Shown: piece after piece, positions 4,920 to 5,460 of the stretch | How the letters are laid out: the number at the start of each line of letters is the position of its first letter | Numbering within the stretch: position 1 is the stretch's first letter | Source of the DNA: an uncultured Ruminococcus sp. | Lineage (GTDB): Bacteria > Bacillota > Clostridia > Oscillospirales > Acutalibacteraceae | Reading direction: 5' to 3' | Assembly: GCA_902772755.1 (NCBI GenBank) | Contig: CACYCD010000107.1 | Span: 1-5,460, forward strand | Length of the DNA: 5,460 nt | The notes under the pieces: model-generated | Databases searched by the model: none | What the model saw: only the letters and a program-made list of their open reading frames with translations | Told to the model about the DNA's origin: nothing | Program-made: the position numbers and the translations under genes

Positions 4920-5460
4920 TTGAAACTTACGGAAATAAAAGCCGGACAGTCCGCTGTTGTAGCTGCCGTGGGTGGCACGGGCAGTCTGAGACAGCACTTT
5001 CTCGATATGGGACTGATACCCGGAACACAGGTCAAGGTGGTAAAGCTTGCACCTATGGGCGACCCGATGCAGCTCACCCTGCACGGATATGAGCTTTCTC
5101 TCAGGCTTGCAGATGCGGAGCAGATCGAGGCGAAGCTCGTTACCGAGGAAAAGCACGAAACAATACGCACAAAAAAACGTCACGATCACCCGGGTCTCGG
5201 CGAGGGCGGAAAGTTCCACCCCAAGGGGAGCGGAGATCCTCTGCCCGAGGGTACAACGCTGACCTACGCATTAGTGGGCAATCAGAACAGCGGAAAGACC
5301 ACACTTTTTAATCGGCTGACAGGTGCAAATCAGCACGTAGGGAACTTCCCCGGTGTGACCGTTGACCGCAAGACGGGCGTCATCAGAGGTTACAAAAACA
5401 GCCTGATCACCGACCTGCCGGGCATATACTCCATGTCCCCATACACGGGCGAGGAGGTCG
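4920..5460 (+). CDS. feoAB: FeoA-FeoB fusion, ferrous iron transporter, N-terminal part, runs off the right edge
   Basis: Ferrous iron uptake protein with FeoA and the FeoB GTPase joined in one chain; 180 residues are in the window and the frame is open to the edge. Residues 1-75 form the FeoA SH3-like domain, with SLRQHFLDMGLIPGT (22-36) and LAPMGDPMQLTLHGYELSLR (43-62). Residues 76-112 are a polar linker rich in Lys, Gly and His (H79, H88, H90, H100). The G domain then starts: G1 P-loop GNQNSGKT (120-127), with Q where many FeoB proteins have P, a G2 loop in NFPGVTVDR (142-150, T147), and G3 DLPG (165-168). The remaining G4/G5 motifs and the membrane permease of FeoB lie outside. FeoA and FeoB are separate genes in E. 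coli; fusions are known in clostridia. TTG is chosen because of the AGAGGGG site upstream and the FeoA-like N-terminus. A strong promoter and a metal-box-like operator precede it, suggesting repression when iron is sufficient. Confidence 0.94.
   Translation, partial: MKLTEIKAGQSAVVAAVGGTGSLRQHFLDMGLIPGTQVKVVKLAPMGDPMQLTLHGYELSLRLADAEQIEAKLVTEEKHETIRTKKRHDHPGLGEGGKFHPKGSGDPLPEGTTLTYALVGNQNSGKTTLFNRLTGANQHVGNFPGVTVDRKTGVIRGYKNSLITDLPGIYSMSPYTGEEV

Noticed and set aside
4872..5219. Leftward frames of about 90-115 codons opposite feoAB
   Set aside because: They overlap the FeoA-FeoB coding sequence, which is clear by motif, and show no domain or start signal of their own.

Overview
The window reads as chromosomal DNA of a gut- or rumen-type Firmicute, most likely a Ruminococcus-like clostridium (Oscillospiraceae). 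This rests on moderate GC content, AGGAGG-type ribosome binding sites, sigma-A promoters with extended -10 boxes, a fused FeoA-FeoB protein and a linked malQ-glgP pair. The taxon is an inference from style and gene content, not from a database match. All five complete or partial gene families and the feoAB fusion are well known, and I see no mobile element, CRISPR array, tRNA, rRNA or phage gene.

Layout. Positions 1-3236 are read leftwards from a promoter at about 3270-3298. pncC (nicotinamide-nucleotide amidohydrolase, 3236-2694) is followed by a 137-base gap with a second candidate promoter, then malQ (4-alpha-glucanotransferase, 2556-1063) and, one base after its stop codon, glgP (glycogen/maltodextrin phosphorylase, from 1061 and running off the left edge). 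MalQ and GlgP are the two core enzymes of cytoplasmic alpha-glucan breakdown: MalQ rearranges short maltodextrins into longer chains and GlgP releases glucose-1-phosphate from them.

Positions 3353-4776 are read rightwards. rsmE (16S rRNA m3U1498 methyltransferase) and mtnN (MTA/SAH nucleosidase) form a tight pair. RsmE produces S-adenosylhomocysteine and MtnN destroys it. The pncC and rsmE promoters face away from each other and appear to share one palindromic -35 hexamer, TTGCAA at 3293-3298, with mirror-image extended -10 boxes.

Positions 4777-4919 are a compact regulatory region: a 13-bp hairpin, a near-consensus promoter (TTGACA, 17 bp, TATGAT) and a cluster of TTAG/CTAA half-sites resembling a DtxR/IdeR-type metal-regulator operator. 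It precedes a feoAB fusion (ferrous iron transporter) that starts at a TTG codon and runs off the right edge.

No undescribed multi-gene system is evident. The points most worth following are regulatory: the shared -35 divergent promoter, the metal-box-like operator at feoAB, and the histidine-containing linker that joins FeoA to FeoB.
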